Origin: Cacconaster sp964598495
GTDB lineage: Bacteria; Bacteroidota; Bacteroidia; Bacteroidales; UBA932
Reading direction: 5' to 3'
Length of the DNA stretch: 5,838 bases
Assembly: GCA_964598495.1 (NCBI GenBank)
Contig: CAZRBY010000040.1
Span: 1-5,838, forward strand
Shown: positions 5,763 to 5,838 of the stretch, piece after piece
How the letters are laid out: every line of letters begins with the position of its first letter
Position numbering within the stretch: position 1 is the stretch's first letter
The notes under the pieces: generated by a model
What the model was told of the DNA's origin: nothing
What the model saw: only the letters and a program-made list of their open reading frames with translations
The model's database searches: none
Position numbers and translations under genes: made by a program

Positions 5763-5835
5763 GAGGGAGCCTGTGTTGAAGATATGTCCTGATGGCGGAC
5801 GGGACACTGAAGGGTCAGGATGACTCCCTCTTTTT
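5761..5835 (+). terminator. structured 75-nt element with terminator-like end
   Basis: A perfect 9-bp outer stem (AAGAGGGAG 5761-5769 with CTCCCTCTT 5824-5832) encloses 54 nt and is followed by a T run, so the whole could end transcription on the plus strand. The inside is also structured: CCTG (5770-5773) pairs with CAGG (5816-5819), and TGTCC (5785-5789) with GGACA (5802-5806). A competing fold pairs TCCTGA (5787-5792) with TCAGGA (5815-5820). This is much larger than a normal terminator and could be a small RNA, a cis-regulatory 3' end, or a mobile repeat. It touches the window end. Confidence 0.5.
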
Positions 5836-5838
5836 AAT

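Overview
The window looks like chromosomal DNA from an uncultured member of the Bacteroidales (phylum Bacteroidota). The evidence is the gene content and order (ileS, a zinc-finger-less TraR/DksA protein, lspA), the type 2 IleRS sequence, the insertions in LspA, the absence of Shine-Dalgarno sequences, and three promoters fitting the Bacteroides pattern TTTG-N19/20-TAnnTTTG. Three N runs (855-864, 3508-3638, 5101-5110) look like scaffold joins in a draft or metagenome assembly.

Layout from left to right. Positions 1-212 hold no gene but contain two families of repeated, partly palindromic sequence. Positions 218-297 hold a long imperfect inverted repeat and a terminator hairpin. A serine tRNA (anticodon UGA) lies on the minus strand at 310-394, with its own promoter. 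Next is a minus-strand operon, transcribed from right to left: ileS (4919-1510), a TraR/DksA-family gene (1472-1074) and lspA (1068-453). ileS and lspA are each interrupted by an N run but are otherwise intact and can be rejoined by family knowledge. A 71-bp spacer separates ileS from the divergent plus-strand gene cvpA (4991-5471), also interrupted by Ns. Two promoters pointing in opposite directions are packed into the same roughly 37 bp of this spacer. After cvpA comes a probable terminator, a stretch with weak and frame-conflicted coding signal (a possible 51-residue membrane protein), and at the right edge a 75-nt structured element ending in a T run.

The operon joins isoleucine tRNA charging, a predicted RNA polymerase secondary-channel regulator of the stringent-response type, and lipoprotein signal peptide cleavage. 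ileS and lspA are also neighbours in Proteobacteria; the DksA-like gene between them is the lineage-specific part. The most notable molecular observation is that the IleRS signature motif reads GIHH in place of HIGH, i.e. its first and third positions are exchanged. This change has been reported in type 2 IleRS enzymes that are extremely resistant to mupirocin. No wholly new system is evident. The parts that known families do not explain are the left-edge repeats and the right-edge structured element.
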